Assembly (NCBI GenBank): GCA_050699035.1 | Contig: JBOHDE010000001.1 | Span: forward strand, 13,512-77,511 | DNA length: 64,000 nucleotides | Direction of reading: 5' to 3' | Origin: WHTB01 sp050699035 | Lineage (GTDB): Bacteria; Actinomycetota; Actinomycetes; Propionibacteriales; Nocardioidaceae | Shown here: piece after piece, positions 17,319-25,836 of the stretch | Layout: each line of letters begins with the position of its first letter | Position numbering within the stretch: position 1 is the stretch's first letter | Translations under genes and position numbers: made by a program | The notes under the pieces: generated by a model | What the model was told of the DNA's origin: nothing | Databases searched by the model: none | What the model saw: only the letters and a program-made list of their open reading frames with translations

Positions 17319-17798
17319 GTGAAAACTACGACCGAGGTTCGCTGGCTCGACGACCGCGAGCAGGCCGTGTGGCGCGCCTACCTGCACATGACCGTGTTGG
17401 TGAATGAGCAGCTCGAGCGGCAGCTGCAGCGCGACGCCGCGATGCCGATGAGCTACTACCTCGTCCTGGCCATGCTCTCCGAGGCGCCCGACCGGACGCT
17501 GCGGATGCAACAGCTGGCGCAGGTGCTGCGCGTATCGCAGAGCCGGACGTCGCACGCGATCTCCCGGATCGAGGAGAAGGGCTGGGTACGCCGTCGGCCG
17601 AGCTCGTGTGACGGCCGGGGCACCGAGGTGCAGCTCACCGACGACGGCTTCGCGCGGCTGGTGGCGATGGCGCCGGACCACGTCGAGGCGGTCCGCCGGG
17701 TGCTGTTCGACGCCCTGAGCCCGACGCAGGTCACCCAGCTGGGCGCCATCTGCGACACGGTGCTCCGGAGCCTCGACCTCGGGGAGGGGGTGGGGTGA
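17319..17798 (+). CDS. MarR family transcriptional regulator
   Basis: 159 aa from GTG at 17319 with GGGG upstream. A winged helix-turn-helix fills the middle (TLRMQQLAQVLRVSQSRTSH, then IEEKGWVRRRPSSCDGRGTE as the wing). Dimer helices lie at both ends (WRAYLHMTVLVNEQLERQL). The first residues, EVRWLDDREQAVWRAY, are typical of the actinobacterial subgroup. It probably represses itself and the DoxX gene. The ligand is unknown. Confidence 0.92.
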   Translation: MKTTTEVRWLDDREQAVWRAYLHMTVLVNEQLERQLQRDAAMPMSYYLVLAMLSEAPDRTLRMQQLAQVLRVSQSRTSHAISRIEEKGWVRRRPSSCDGRGTEVQLTDDGFARLVAMAPDHVEAVRRVLFDALSPTQVTQLGAICDTVLRSLDLGEGVG

Positions 17799-17893
17799 GC
17801 CCTACCTCCGGTGGGGTGCAATCCCTATTCCACGGCGTCGGTCGCCGTGCCTAGCGTGAGGGAAAGGAACGAGGGCGGACTACGGGGGGACCC

Positions 17894-19276
17894 ATGTTGG
17901 ACATCGCCGCACCGGTCAAGGGCTGGATCGGTCGACGGCTGTTGGCCAGGGCGACCCGCAACGGACTCGACCTGACCTCGCTGCGAGCCGTGCCGGGGCC
18001 GCTCAAGATGCCGCTGCAGCGCCACGGCGTCGACCCGGTGCCGCAGCTGGGACTGACCCGGGCCGCCGAACCCGTCACCCGGCTCAGCCGTCTGTTCGGC
18101 ATGAACATCTGGCTGGTGACCGGGTACGACGAGGCCCGTGCCGTACTCGCGGACACGTCGGCGTACAGCAACGACATCCGGCCGCTGATCGGCACCCAGG
18201 GGGTCACGGCCGCGGGGTCGATCGGCGGGCTGGGGTTCACCGACCCGCCGGACCACACCCGGCTGCGCAAGCTGCTGACCCCGGAGTTCACCCGGCGCCG
18301 ACTGGCGCGGCTGGAGCCGCAGGTCGCGCGGATCGTGGAGCACCAGCTCGACCTGATGGCGGCGTCGGGTCCCGTCGTCGACCTGGTGCCGGCGTTCGCG
18401 TTCCCGGTGCCGTTCCAGGTGATCTGCGAGCTGCTCGGCCTGCCGCCTGAGGTGCGCACCCGGTTCGAGCAGCTGGGCCCGGCCCGTTTCGACGTATCGC
18501 GCGGAGGGGTCGATGCGTTCGGAGCGGCGTCGGAGTCACGCGAGTTCCTGTTCGGGGAGGCCGCGCGGCAACGGAGCGTTCCCGGGCCGGGCCTGATCGG
18601 GCGGCTGGTGATCGAGCACGGCGACGAGATCGACGACGTCGAGCTCGGCGGGCTGGCCGACGGGGTGTTCCTCGGTGGGTACGAGACGTCGGCGAGCACC
18701 CTCGCCCTCGGCGTACTCGTGCTGCTGGACAACCCCGACGCGATGGCCGTGCTGCGCGACGACGACGACGCTGCCGACCGTGTGGTCGAGGAGCTGCTCC
18801 GCTTTCTGTCCGTCGTGCAGGTCGCCTTCCCCCGGTTCGCCAGGCACGACCTCGAGCTGTTCGGGCAGCAGGTGTCGGCCGGAGACGTGGTGCTGTGCTC
18901 GCTCAACGGGGCCGACCGGGACGACGCGTTCGGCGCGGCTCCGGAGCAGTTCGACCCACGCCGGCCGGCCAGGTCGCACCTCGCCTTCGGGCACGGGTTC
19001 CACCGCTGCGTCGGTGCCGAGCTGGCCCGGATGGAGCTGCGGGCCGCGTTTCGTGCGCTGGCCCGGAGGTTCCCGGACATGACGCTCGCCGTACCCCGCC
19101 AGGATCTGCGCTTCCGCGACCTGTCCATCGTGTACGGCATCGAGTCGCTGCCCGTCCGGCTCGGCCCGCCTCCCGCGTGGCCCGCCTCAGTCGAACGCGA
19201 ACCCACCCGGCCGGCCGCGACGGTCGGCGACCAGGCCCGCCACGGTGGCGAGGGCGATCTCCGCCGGAGTGCGTGA
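17894..19276 (+). CDS. Cytochrome P450
   Basis: 460 aa. The haem-thiolate Cys is in FGHGFHRCVGAELARMEL (C372); the K-helix ExxR is EELLR (~300); the I-helix is GGYETSAS, with Glu-Thr for O2 activation. N-terminal contacts TDPPDHTRLRKLLTPEF match bacterial class I P450s. It needs a ferredoxin partner, none encoded nearby. The substrate cannot be told. The last ~30 codons run antisense over the 3' end of the XdhC gene, a C-terminal tail (EREPTRPAATVGDQARHGG) that looks extra to the family. Confidence 0.93.
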   Translation: MLDIAAPVKGWIGRRLLARATRNGLDLTSLRAVPGPLKMPLQRHGVDPVPQLGLTRAAEPVTRLSRLFGMNIWLVTGYDEARAVLADTSAYSNDIRPLIGTQGVTAAGSIGGLGFTDPPDHTRLRKLLTPEFTRRRLARLEPQVARIVEHQLDLMAASGPVVDLVPAFAFPVPFQVICELLGLPPEVRTRFEQLGPARFDVSRGGVDAFGAASESREFLFGEAARQRSVPGPGLIGRLVIEHGDEIDDVELGGLADGVFLGGYETSASTLALGVLVLLDNPDAMAVLRDDDDAADRVVEELLRFLSVVQVAFPRFARHDLELFGQQVSAGDVVLCSLNGADRDDAFGAAPEQFDPRRPARSHLAFGHGFHRCVGAELARMELRAAFRALARRFPDMTLAVPRQDLRFRDLSIVYGIESLPVRLGPPPAWPASVEREPTRPAATVGDQARHGGEGDLRRSA

Positions 19277-19732
19277 ACCGATGTTGAGTCCGATCGGCCG
19301 GTGCACCCGCTCGATCGCGTCGTCGGGCACACCGAGTGCCCGCAAGGCCGACGGGTGCGGGGCGGGGTGCCGTGGGCTGCCCATCACCCCGATCCAGCGC
19401 GGCTGACCTTCGAGCAAGTCGCGGAGGACCTCGCCCAGCTCGGGGCGGTCGTGGTCGGTGACGACGACGTCGGTCAGCTCGCCGAACCGGTCGGGGTCGG
19501 CTGTAGTGAGGATGTCATCGGCGTACGGAGCGGCGTGGGTCGCCGAGTCGACTCCGCGCGGCTCCAGCAACGCCGTGCCAAAGCCGCAGTCCCGGGCGAA
19601 GTGCAGCAGGTGTGCCGCCACCGGCGAGTCGAAGACGGCGACCAGCCGCCGTCCGTCGCCGGCGACCGTCGCGTCCCCGTGGGCGACTGCGCACGCCGGG
19701 TCGGAGTCGGGAGTCGCGCCAGTGCTGGTCAC
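19187..19732 (-). CDS. XdhC-type Rossmann-domain protein
   Basis: 181 aa from GTG. Only the C-terminal Rossmann part of XdhC/CoxI proteins is present (LVAVFDSPVAAHLLHFARD at the N-terminus; GVMGSPRHPAPHPSALRALG; IGLNIGSRTPAEIALATVAG near the end). XdhC proteins insert or sulfurate the molybdenum cofactor of xanthine dehydrogenase-type enzymes; no such dehydrogenase is encoded in the window. The 3' end overlaps the convergent P450 gene by 90 bp. Confidence 0.85.
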   Translation of the reverse strand: MTSTGATPDSDPACAVAHGDATVAGDGRRLVAVFDSPVAAHLLHFARDCGFGTALLEPRGVDSATHAAPYADDILTTADPDRFGELTDVVVTDHDRPELGEVLRDLLEGQPRWIGVMGSPRHPAPHPSALRALGVPDDAIERVHRPIGLNIGSRTPAEIALATVAGLVADRRGRPGGFAFD

Positions 19733-19763
19733 CGGTCCAGCCTGCCAGCCGGCGCGAACATAC

Positions 19764-19781
19764 GCGCAACCTCGGCGCGAG
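19764..19781 (+). repeat. Family B repeat unit
   Basis: GCGCAACCTCGGCGCGAG, preceded by CATAC as in the copies at 20513 and 27891. It lies in the gene-poor region between the XdhC gene and the transfer-like operon. Confidence 0.85.
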
Positions 19782-19873
19782 TGTTCGGGGGACCGACGTA
19801 GAAAATTGCCCGGCGATCGCCGTGACCGGTTCCGGTCGGTCGCGTGTCATGTGGTGGGCCTGACGTCGCCGGG

Positions 19874-20000
19874 CCGATGACACGCGACGGGGGCGGCGAC
19901 CGGGGTGCCGGCGGCCGGACCAGCCTGCATTCCGCGGACACCTGTCGGCAGACGACGACCCGGACCGATCTCGGGCTGCCTGGGCGACTTCACCCCTCGA
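19874..20000 (+). repeat. 127-bp direct duplicate, left flank of the gap
   Basis: The 127 bases before the N-run are identical by eye to bases 20101-20227 after it. A length of exactly 127 equals a common maximum k-mer in short-read assemblers, so this is more likely one sequence present at the ends of two contigs than a true duplication. Confidence 0.85.
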
Positions 20001-20100
20001 NNNNNNNNNNNNNNNNNNNNNNNNNNNNNNNNNNNNNNNNNNNNNNNNNNNNNNNNNNNNNNNNNNNNNNNNNNNNNNNNNNNNNNNNNNNNNNNNNNNN
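20001..20100. other. Assembly gap (100 N)
   Basis: A run of 100 undetermined bases, a standard placeholder length. It sits inside the hairpin-rich region upstream of the transfer-like operon. If the flanking 127-bp match is an overlap, the real gap length is zero and coordinates after it are ~227 too large. Confidence 0.95.
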
Positions 20101-20227
20101 CCGATGACACGCGACGGGGGCGGCGACCGGGGTGCCGGCGGCCGGACCAGCCTGCATTCCGCGGACACCTGTCGGCAGACGACGACCCGGACCGATCTCG
20201 GGCTGCCTGGGCGACTTCACCCCTCGA
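20101..20227 (+). repeat. 127-bp direct duplicate, right flank of the gap
   Basis: Second copy of the 127 bases at 19874-20000. No coding potential is recognised in it. Confidence 0.85.
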
Positions 20228-20270
20228 ACCGACAGTTTCGGCCCGATTCCGGGCTCAGAATGTCGGTTCG
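20225..20270. repeat. Imperfect hairpin element in the gap region
   Basis: Outer arms CGAACCGACA and TGTCGGTTCG enclose a symmetric internal loop and an inner stem GCCC-gattcc-GGGC. The plan (outer stem, symmetric internal loop, short inner stem, 6-nt loop) matches the TGTCAGAC hairpin at 29272-29313, though the sequences differ. A half-copy of the family C stem (GAACGCGCCAGTCCAC) lies at 20299-20314. Confidence 0.7.
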
Positions 20271-20426
20271 GAGGGTGACGTGGTGGTCGGCGGGCACTGA
20301 ACGCGCCAGTCCACTGAGTCAGGCCGGCCTGAGCTGTCGATGTCCCGGACAGGCCATCCACCGACCGTCCCCGCGTGGTCGGACCGGGCGGGACTGAGCG
20401 AGCGGGCGCGCTGAAACCGCTGCTCG

Positions 20427-20479
20427 AAGTGAACGAAACGGTCGCCACCAGCGACTGCAGACAGCAATTCCGTTCACTT
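20427..20479. repeat. GTGAACG/CGTTCAC hairpin element
   Basis: AAGTGAACG at 20427-20435 pairs with CGTTCACTT at 20471-20479, with extra outer pairing GCTCG/CGAGC. It stands alone, upstream of a family B copy at 20513-20530. Confidence 0.65.
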
Positions 20480-20512
20480 CGCCGCGAGCAGCGCGTCGAG
20501 CCGGACATACGC

Positions 20513-20530
20513 GCAACCTCGGCGCGAGGC
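20513..20530 (+). repeat. Family B repeat unit
   Basis: GCGCAACCTCGGCGCGAG, preceded by GGACATAC. It is the last copy before the promoter region of the transfer-like operon. Confidence 0.85.
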
Positions 20531-20614
20531 ACCTCGGGCCACGACCGGCGGTTTCAGGTGGTGGACCGGTACAGATCTGCCTTGAGCAGGCGCGTACAGT
20601 GGCCTCGTCACGCG

Positions 20615-20693
20615 GTGCGTCATCACCGTGACGCACAGTAACACCGTAAAGGGGCTCGATGTGGCCTTGTATCTCGGTGACGCCGTGCGTCAC
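20615..20693 (+). promoter_or_regulatory. Repeated TGACGCAC motifs upstream of the transfer-like operon
   Basis: GTGCGTCA-tcaccg-TGACGCAC is a perfect inverted repeat at 20615-20636. A second site at 20677-20693 reads GTGACG-ccgtg-CGTCAC and contains GTGCGTCA again. Two related sites ~85-160 bp before the first start (20778) look like operators or a structured leader. No regulator gene is adjacent. Confidence 0.5.
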
Positions 20694-20777
20694 ATTGGTG
20701 GCAGTCCGTGCACAACGCTGGGGGCTGCGGCGCTGGCCAGTGCTGCGCACCTCAGTGACCGAGGAGGTGTACTGCTC

Positions 20778-21035
20778 ATGGCAGGTCTCACGATGATCGT
20801 GGCCGCGGCCCCGGACATCAACAGCGACGGAATGGTCGAATGGGGAGTTCGGAACATCATTCCGATCGTCTTGCTGGTGATCGGAATCGGCATTATCGCG
20901 GGAGCGCGCAAGGGCCAGATGAGCCAGAACGCGTTGACGCTCACCAACGTACTGCTGGGGTGCGGCGTGATCGCCGGCGCAACCGTGATCTACGCGTTCG
21001 CCGACAGCATCACGACCTTCGTGTTCCAGAGGTGA
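20778..21035 (+). CDS. Small two-helix membrane protein, VirB2/TrbC-like position
   Basis: 85 aa from ATG at 20778, chosen because GAGGAGG lies ~10 bases upstream; the frame is open to 20628 but that part overlaps the inverted repeats. Two hydrophobic helices (IIPIVLLVIGIGIIAGA and NVLLGCGVIAGATVIYAFA) are separated by a short basic loop (RKGQMSQN), the layout of VirB2/TrbC pilins. Sequence similarity to known pilins cannot be claimed. It is the first gene of the seven-gene operon, six bases before the next start. Confidence 0.7.
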   Translation: MAGLTMIVAAAPDINSDGMVEWGVRNIIPIVLLVIGIGIIAGARKGQMSQNALTLTNVLLGCGVIAGATVIYAFADSITTFVFQR

Positions 21036-21041
21036 CCGACT

Positions 21042-21428
21042 GTGCTGCTGCGCCCCGATGACGAGGTGTATCGGGTCGACGCGATCTGGCTGGGGCCGAA
21101 GGGCCTCACCCTCCCGTGGTCGGCCCGATATTCGGCGTACGGGATCTGGCTGATCCTCTTCGTCACGGTGCTGCTGGTCGAGAGCGCCTTGCCGATGGGG
21201 GTGACCATCCCACCCGTCTGGGAGGTCGTGCTCACGGTTCTCGCCACGTACGCCCTGACCGGCCTGATCGACCACGATCGGCCGGTTCGCAGCGTCTGGC
21301 AGCTGTTTCGGGCTGAGCTCACCGCACCACGGGAAGAAGATCCGGACCGACCCATCCGATTCTCCCCATCCTCCGTGCGAGTAAAGGAGGCGCCATGCTC
21401 CGGCGACGACACAACGGTCGCGACCTGA
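21042..21428 (+). CDS. PrgI/VirB3-like membrane protein
   Basis: 128 aa from GTG. Two closely spaced hydrophobic segments (residues ~26-65: GIWLILFVTVLLVESALP and VWEVVLTVLATYALTGLI), then a polar tail. Small two-helix proteins directly before a VirB4 gene are PrgI/VirB3 components of Gram-positive type IV systems; the assignment rests on size, topology and position. The last 34 bp overlap the VirB4 start, whose ribosome site AAAGGAGG lies inside this gene. Confidence 0.7.
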   Translation: MLLRPDDEVYRVDAIWLGPKGLTLPWSARYSAYGIWLILFVTVLLVESALPMGVTIPPVWEVVLTVLATYALTGLIDHDRPVRSVWQLFRAELTAPREEDPDRPIRFSPSSVRVKEAPCSGDDTTVAT

Positions 21429-23929
21429 CCACCCGGGCCAAGCTGGCCCTGCGTGACATCAACGGCAACCTCTGCTTCACCGACGACGAGGTATGGGCCT
21501 GGTTCGTGCTGCCCACCCAGCCGTGGGCATTCCGGTCCGACGCCCAGCGCGAGCGGCTGCTGCTCGGTTCGGGCGATGCGCTGGCCTGGCTGGCCGGGCA
21601 TCGGGTGCATCTGCGGGTCACCACCCGGCCGTACCCTGCCGCGGAATGGGCCCGCCAGCTCGACCAGATGACCCCGACGCCGCTGGCCAGCAGCAACGGG
21701 TCGACGTGGTCGGACCACCTGGTCGCGGCGCAGGAGCACCTTCGGCACCAGACGATGGCCGAGAAGGAGATCTACCTCGGCGTCCGGCTCGACAACCGGT
21801 CCACCGGCAGCAAGCTGACCGCGGGCGTCTTGCGGCGTCCGGGTACGCGTGAGCACACCAGGCTGAAGACGGCGGCCGAACGCGTGGCCGAGACGGTGTC
21901 GCTGCCCGGCCTCGAGGGTCGGCCGGCGACGAGCGCCCAGATGGAGTGGCTGCTGCGCCGCTCCGTCGGTCTTGGCCTCCCGGCTCCGTCGGCGCTGTCG
22001 CCCGCGAACGTCGAGAGCTGGGAGCCCGACGACCTGCACAGCTTCACCGAGTCGGTCGACTACGCCTCCGTGCCGTTCGGCCGTACGGTCCGGGTCACCG
22101 GCCGCGACGACGAGCGCGCCGTCGAGCGGCACGTCGCGGTGATGTCGGTGGGCCGGCTGGAGGAGATCGAGGCGCCCGACCCCGGCCACGAGCCGTGGCT
22201 CGCGCATACCGACCGGCTGGCGTTCCCGGTGGAGTGGACCGCGCAGTTCGACATCCTGTCCGGCGGGGAGGCGCGGCAGTCCATCCAGCGCAAGCTGCTG
22301 GTCGTACGCGACATGCAGCGGCACTACCGCGAGCACGACCTCGACGAGCCGCTGGCGTTGGACCGGCAGGCGCGTCATGCCCGCCAGGTCGAGGACCAGA
22401 TGAGCCGTGGCGTCGACGTCGCGGCCGCCCGACTGCACGGCTGGTTCCGGCTGGCGGTCGCCGCGACCACGGAGGAGGACTGCCTCGAGCGGGCCCGCCG
22501 CGTGACGGCCAGCTTCCGTGGGCGCCGCATCTCGATCGAGCACCCGCGCGGGCAGTACGGCCTGCTCCGGGAGTTCATCCCCGGCGAGCGGGTGTCCACG
22601 TCGGCGTACCGGCGTCGGCTCCCCGTGCTGTACTTCGCGGCCGGCGTGCCCACCGCGAGCAGCCAGCTCGGCGACCGGCGCGGCCCCTATATCGGCTACA
22701 CCTGTGGGTCGTCGCGCCGGGCCGTCATGTTCGACACCCACTACGCGACCGAGGTCAAGGAGACGTCCGGGCTGGTGCCGGTCGTCGGCGGTCTCGGCGC
22801 CGGCAAGAGCGTGCTCCTCGGCCAAGTCACCTACGAGGCCGTCCGCCGGGGCATCCCGTCGGTCGTCCTCGACCCGTCCGGGCCGCTGGCCCGGCTGACC
22901 GAGCTGCCCGAGCTCGCCGAGCACTCGCGACACCTGGACCTGACGATGGCCCCGGCCGGCACGCTGAACCCGTTCACCGTGGTGGTCGAGCCGCGGCGGG
23001 CGGCGTACCCGAGCGACGACGCGTTCGCGGAGGCCAAGGTGCTCGCGTCGCAGGACCGCAAGCTGCTGGCGATGGACATCATCAAGATGCTGCTGCCGCC
23101 GGCGCTCGACAAGATGCCGAACACGTCGTTGGTGATCTCCGACGCCGTGCGTACGACGAAGGGCGCCCAGATGGCGTCGCTGTGGGACGTCGTGAAGCAT
23201 CTGGAGACCCACGACAACGACCACGGCCGGGTGGTCGCCGCGTACCTGCGCGACATGGCCGAGCTCCCGCTGGCCCGATTGTTCTTCCCGGTCGGGGCGC
23301 ACCCGTTCAGCCAGCTCGACGGGACGCTCACGGTGCTGACGATGCCGGGCCTCGTGCTCCCCCCACGGGCTGTGCCGCGCGAGCACTGGTCGACGTCGGA
23401 GCAGCTCGCCGTGCCGTTGCTGCATCTCGCGGCGTGGTACGCCACCCGGGCGGTCTACGGCCGCAGCATGCAGGAACGGAAGCTGGTCTCCCTGGACGAG
23501 ACACACTTCCTTGGCGAGTGGTCGGCGGGCCGGGCCCTGTTCAACCGGCTCGGCCGTGACTCACGTAAGTGGAACACCTGCGTACTCGCGGCCTCGCAGA
23601 ACCCCTCGGACGTCCTCGGCATGGACGTCGCCAACTTCATGTCGGCGGCGTTCGTCGGCCGGATCGAGGACCCCGACGCGGCCCAGGACGGGCTGCGGAT
23701 GCTGCGGGTGCAGACCGGGGTCGGGTACGAACGGGCGCTGGCCTCGCTGTCCTCGACCCGGGGCTCGGTGTCGTACCGCGAGTTCGTGATGCGCGACGTC
23801 GAGGGACACGTCGACAAGATCCGGGTCGACCTGACCGGCAACCCCGGGTTGCTCGCGGCGCTCGATACCACGGCGCGCCAGCAAGACTCGTCCCCATCGG
23901 CCGACGCCGAGGAGGCACAGGTCGCATGA
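21395..23929 (+). CDS. VirB4-like type IV secretion ATPase
   Basis: 844 aa. The C-terminal ATPase domain has Walker A VGGLGAGKSVLLGQV (near residue 465) and Walker B KLVSLDETHFLGEW (Asp near 700), with a final RecA-like strand VLAASQNPSDVLGMD, which matches the VirB4/TraC/HerA group. The N-terminal ~430 residues form the long non-ATPase part seen in VirB4, including MSRGVDVAAARLHGWFRLAV. Such proteins power assembly of a transfer channel or secretion. The stop overlaps the next ATG (ATGA), so translation is coupled. Confidence 0.9.
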   Translation: MLRRRHNGRDLTTRAKLALRDINGNLCFTDDEVWAWFVLPTQPWAFRSDAQRERLLLGSGDALAWLAGHRVHLRVTTRPYPAAEWARQLDQMTPTPLASSNGSTWSDHLVAAQEHLRHQTMAEKEIYLGVRLDNRSTGSKLTAGVLRRPGTREHTRLKTAAERVAETVSLPGLEGRPATSAQMEWLLRRSVGLGLPAPSALSPANVESWEPDDLHSFTESVDYASVPFGRTVRVTGRDDERAVERHVAVMSVGRLEEIEAPDPGHEPWLAHTDRLAFPVEWTAQFDILSGGEARQSIQRKLLVVRDMQRHYREHDLDEPLALDRQARHARQVEDQMSRGVDVAAARLHGWFRLAVAATTEEDCLERARRVTASFRGRRISIEHPRGQYGLLREFIPGERVSTSAYRRRLPVLYFAAGVPTASSQLGDRRGPYIGYTCGSSRRAVMFDTHYATEVKETSGLVPVVGGLGAGKSVLLGQVTYEAVRRGIPSVVLDPSGPLARLTELPELAEHSRHLDLTMAPAGTLNPFTVVVEPRRAAYPSDDAFAEAKVLASQDRKLLAMDIIKMLLPPALDKMPNTSLVISDAVRTTKGAQMASLWDVVKHLETHDNDHGRVVAAYLRDMAELPLARLFFPVGAHPFSQLDGTLTVLTMPGLVLPPRAVPREHWSTSEQLAVPLLHLAAWYATRAVYGRSMQERKLVSLDETHFLGEWSAGRALFNRLGRDSRKWNTCVLAASQNPSDVLGMDVANFMSAAFVGRIEDPDAAQDGLRMLRVQTGVGYERALASLSSTRGSVSYREFVMRDVEGHVDKIRVDLTGNPGLLAALDTTARQQDSSPSADAEEAQVA

Positions 23930-25836
23930 CCAGGCGGCTCCTGCTCGCCCTGGCCATGGTGTTCGTCTCATGGCTGGTCGTACCCGGCGTCGCCTGGGCC
24001 GACCTGGACTGCAAGGAGTCGCCGACCCCGGACATGCCCGGTCACGGCCTCACCGCGTTCTTCGAGAACGCGCCCGACAAGCTCCCACCGGACCGCGACC
24101 CGTTCGCCAAGAACGCGAATACCACGATCTACGAGCAGTACGGGTTCGCCGGGCTGCGCTGGAACACCTACGACCTCGGCTGCGGTCCCGACGCCGCGCG
24201 CAGCCCCGACGGCGTCATCGGCACATCCATCAGCAACTGGATGATGAACGCGCCGCTGGCGTTGGCGGCGTTGACCGCCTCGGTGACCGAGGTGGCGTTC
24301 GAGCCGGACTTCCTCGACGTGTTCGACCCGACCATCGCCCGGGTGTCCGGCGCGCTGCACGACAGCCTGTTCGCGAGCTGGATGCCGGTGGTCCTCGCGG
24401 CGCTGGGTGTGTTGTTGCTCTACCGGGCCAAACGGTCCTCGCTCGCCACGTCGACCGCCGCGGTCGGCTGGGCGCTGATGATCATCTTGGTCGCGACCGC
24501 GTTGTTCCGCTGGCCGATCGCGGCCGGCCACTTCGCCGACGCCACCGTCACGACGACCCTCGGCAGCGTGGTCAACGGGATCAACGACCGCGGCCGCGAC
24601 GTCGGCCCCGCGACGGCGGTCGCGTCGAGCGTCCAGGAGTCGATCTTCTACCGCTCCTGGCTGGCCGGCGAGCTGGGGTCCACCGACAGCAAGACGGCCC
24701 GCAAATACGGCCCGGACCTGTTCGAAGCACAGGCGCTGACCTGGCGGGAGGCGCGGATCCTGGAGGAGGACCCGGACCGCGGCCGCGACATCATCGACAA
24801 GAAGCGTGACCGGTTCGGCGACATCGCCGACGAGATCCGTGAGTCCGACCCCACGGCGTACGAGTTCCTCACCGGCAAGCGGTCCGAGACCCGAGTCGGC
24901 TACGCGTTCCTGGCGACGCTCGCCACCTTCCTGGCGCTGCCGTTCCTGCTGATCTCCTCGCTGCTGCTGCTCGGCTCGTTCCTGATCGTCCGGCTGGCCG
25001 TGATGCTGTTCCCGGCGTTCGCCACGCTGGGCGTCTTCCCGTCCGCGCGCGGCATCGTGCTGGGCGTCGGACGGACCGTCGGCGCAGCCCTGGTGAACGC
25101 GGTCATCTTCGGGATCGGGGCGGCGGTCACGGTGCTCTGCATCGGGCTGATCCTCGACCCGGCGTCACGGCTCCCGCCCTGGCTGACCCTAGTGCTGCTG
25201 CCGTTGTTCAGCTTCGTCATGTGGTACGCGCTCAAGCCGTTCCGGCGGCTCACCGCGATGACGACGTCGACCGCCGACCCGTTCGGCGAGGCCGCGGGCG
25301 CGCCGGGCACCGTCAGTCGGAACAGCATGAGGGTGATCAAGCGGACGGCGACAGCGGCTGCCGCGACGTACACCGGGACGGTCGGCGCTGGCGCCACGCT
25401 GGCGGCCGACAAGGACGACAGCGCGGTGGTGCCCGACCGGGCCGAGGCGAGGTTCGACACCGGAGCGGCGCCCGAGGACGACCAGGTCGGGCGCGAGGTG
25501 GTCGAGGCGAGGCCGCGGCCGGAGTCCGCGCCGATGTCCGACGGCCCGCGGGACCACCCCGGCAGCGAGGACCGCGTACCCCAGCATGCGGCTGGTCGGA
25601 CGGCGTACACGGAGGCGCCCACGTCGGAGCCGGTTTCGGGGTCGATGTCGGGGGCCGACGGGTCCGCTCGACGGACCGAGGCCGCCGCGGCCGAGGGAGA
25701 CGTACCCCAGCCGTTCTCCACCAGCGCACCGACAGCGCCGGACGAGCCTGCGTGGGAGGACGCCGAAGAGGTGTACGCGATCTACCGACCCGAGAGCGGG
25801 CTGAGCGAGAACGGTCACGGCGACGATGCTGCATGA
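23926..25836 (+). CDS. VirB6/TrbL-like polytopic membrane protein
   Basis: 636 aa. A signal peptide (LLLALAMVFVSWLVVPGVAWA) is followed by an extracytoplasmic part and about five to six further helices, e.g. MPVVLAALGVLLLY, GWALMIILVATALF, FLALPFLLISSLLLLGSFL and LTLVLLPLFSFVMWYAL. The last ~190 residues are a disordered, acidic and Pro/Ala/Gly-rich cytoplasmic tail. N-terminal secretion signal, multiple helices and position after VirB4 are the VirB6/TrbL features. It would form the inner-membrane channel. It overlaps the next gene by 11 bases. Confidence 0.75.
   Translation: MTRRLLLALAMVFVSWLVVPGVAWADLDCKESPTPDMPGHGLTAFFENAPDKLPPDRDPFAKNANTTIYEQYGFAGLRWNTYDLGCGPDAARSPDGVIGTSISNWMMNAPLALAALTASVTEVAFEPDFLDVFDPTIARVSGALHDSLFASWMPVVLAALGVLLLYRAKRSSLATSTAAVGWALMIILVATALFRWPIAAGHFADATVTTTLGSVVNGINDRGRDVGPATAVASSVQESIFYRSWLAGELGSTDSKTARKYGPDLFEAQALTWREARILEEDPDRGRDIIDKKRDRFGDIADEIRESDPTAYEFLTGKRSETRVGYAFLATLATFLALPFLLISSLLLLGSFLIVRLAVMLFPAFATLGVFPSARGIVLGVGRTVGAALVNAVIFGIGAAVTVLCIGLILDPASRLPPWLTLVLLPLFSFVMWYALKPFRRLTAMTTSTADPFGEAAGAPGTVSRNSMRVIKRTATAAAATYTGTVGAGATLAADKDDSAVVPDRAEARFDTGAAPEDDQVGREVVEARPRPESAPMSDGPRDHPGSEDRVPQHAAGRTAYTEAPTSEPVSGSMSGADGSARRTEAAAAEGDVPQPFSTSAPTAPDEPAWEDAEEVYAIYRPESGLSENGHGDDAA

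Noticed and set aside
19874..20227. True tandem repeat at the gap
   Set aside because: Length equal to a common k-mer and flanking N-run argue for an assembly overlap; kept as a finding, not as biology.
20990..23506. 838-codon open frame opposite the VirB4 gene
   Set aside because: High-GC shadow frame: Arg/Gly/His-rich with no motif, while the plus strand shows Walker A and B motifs.
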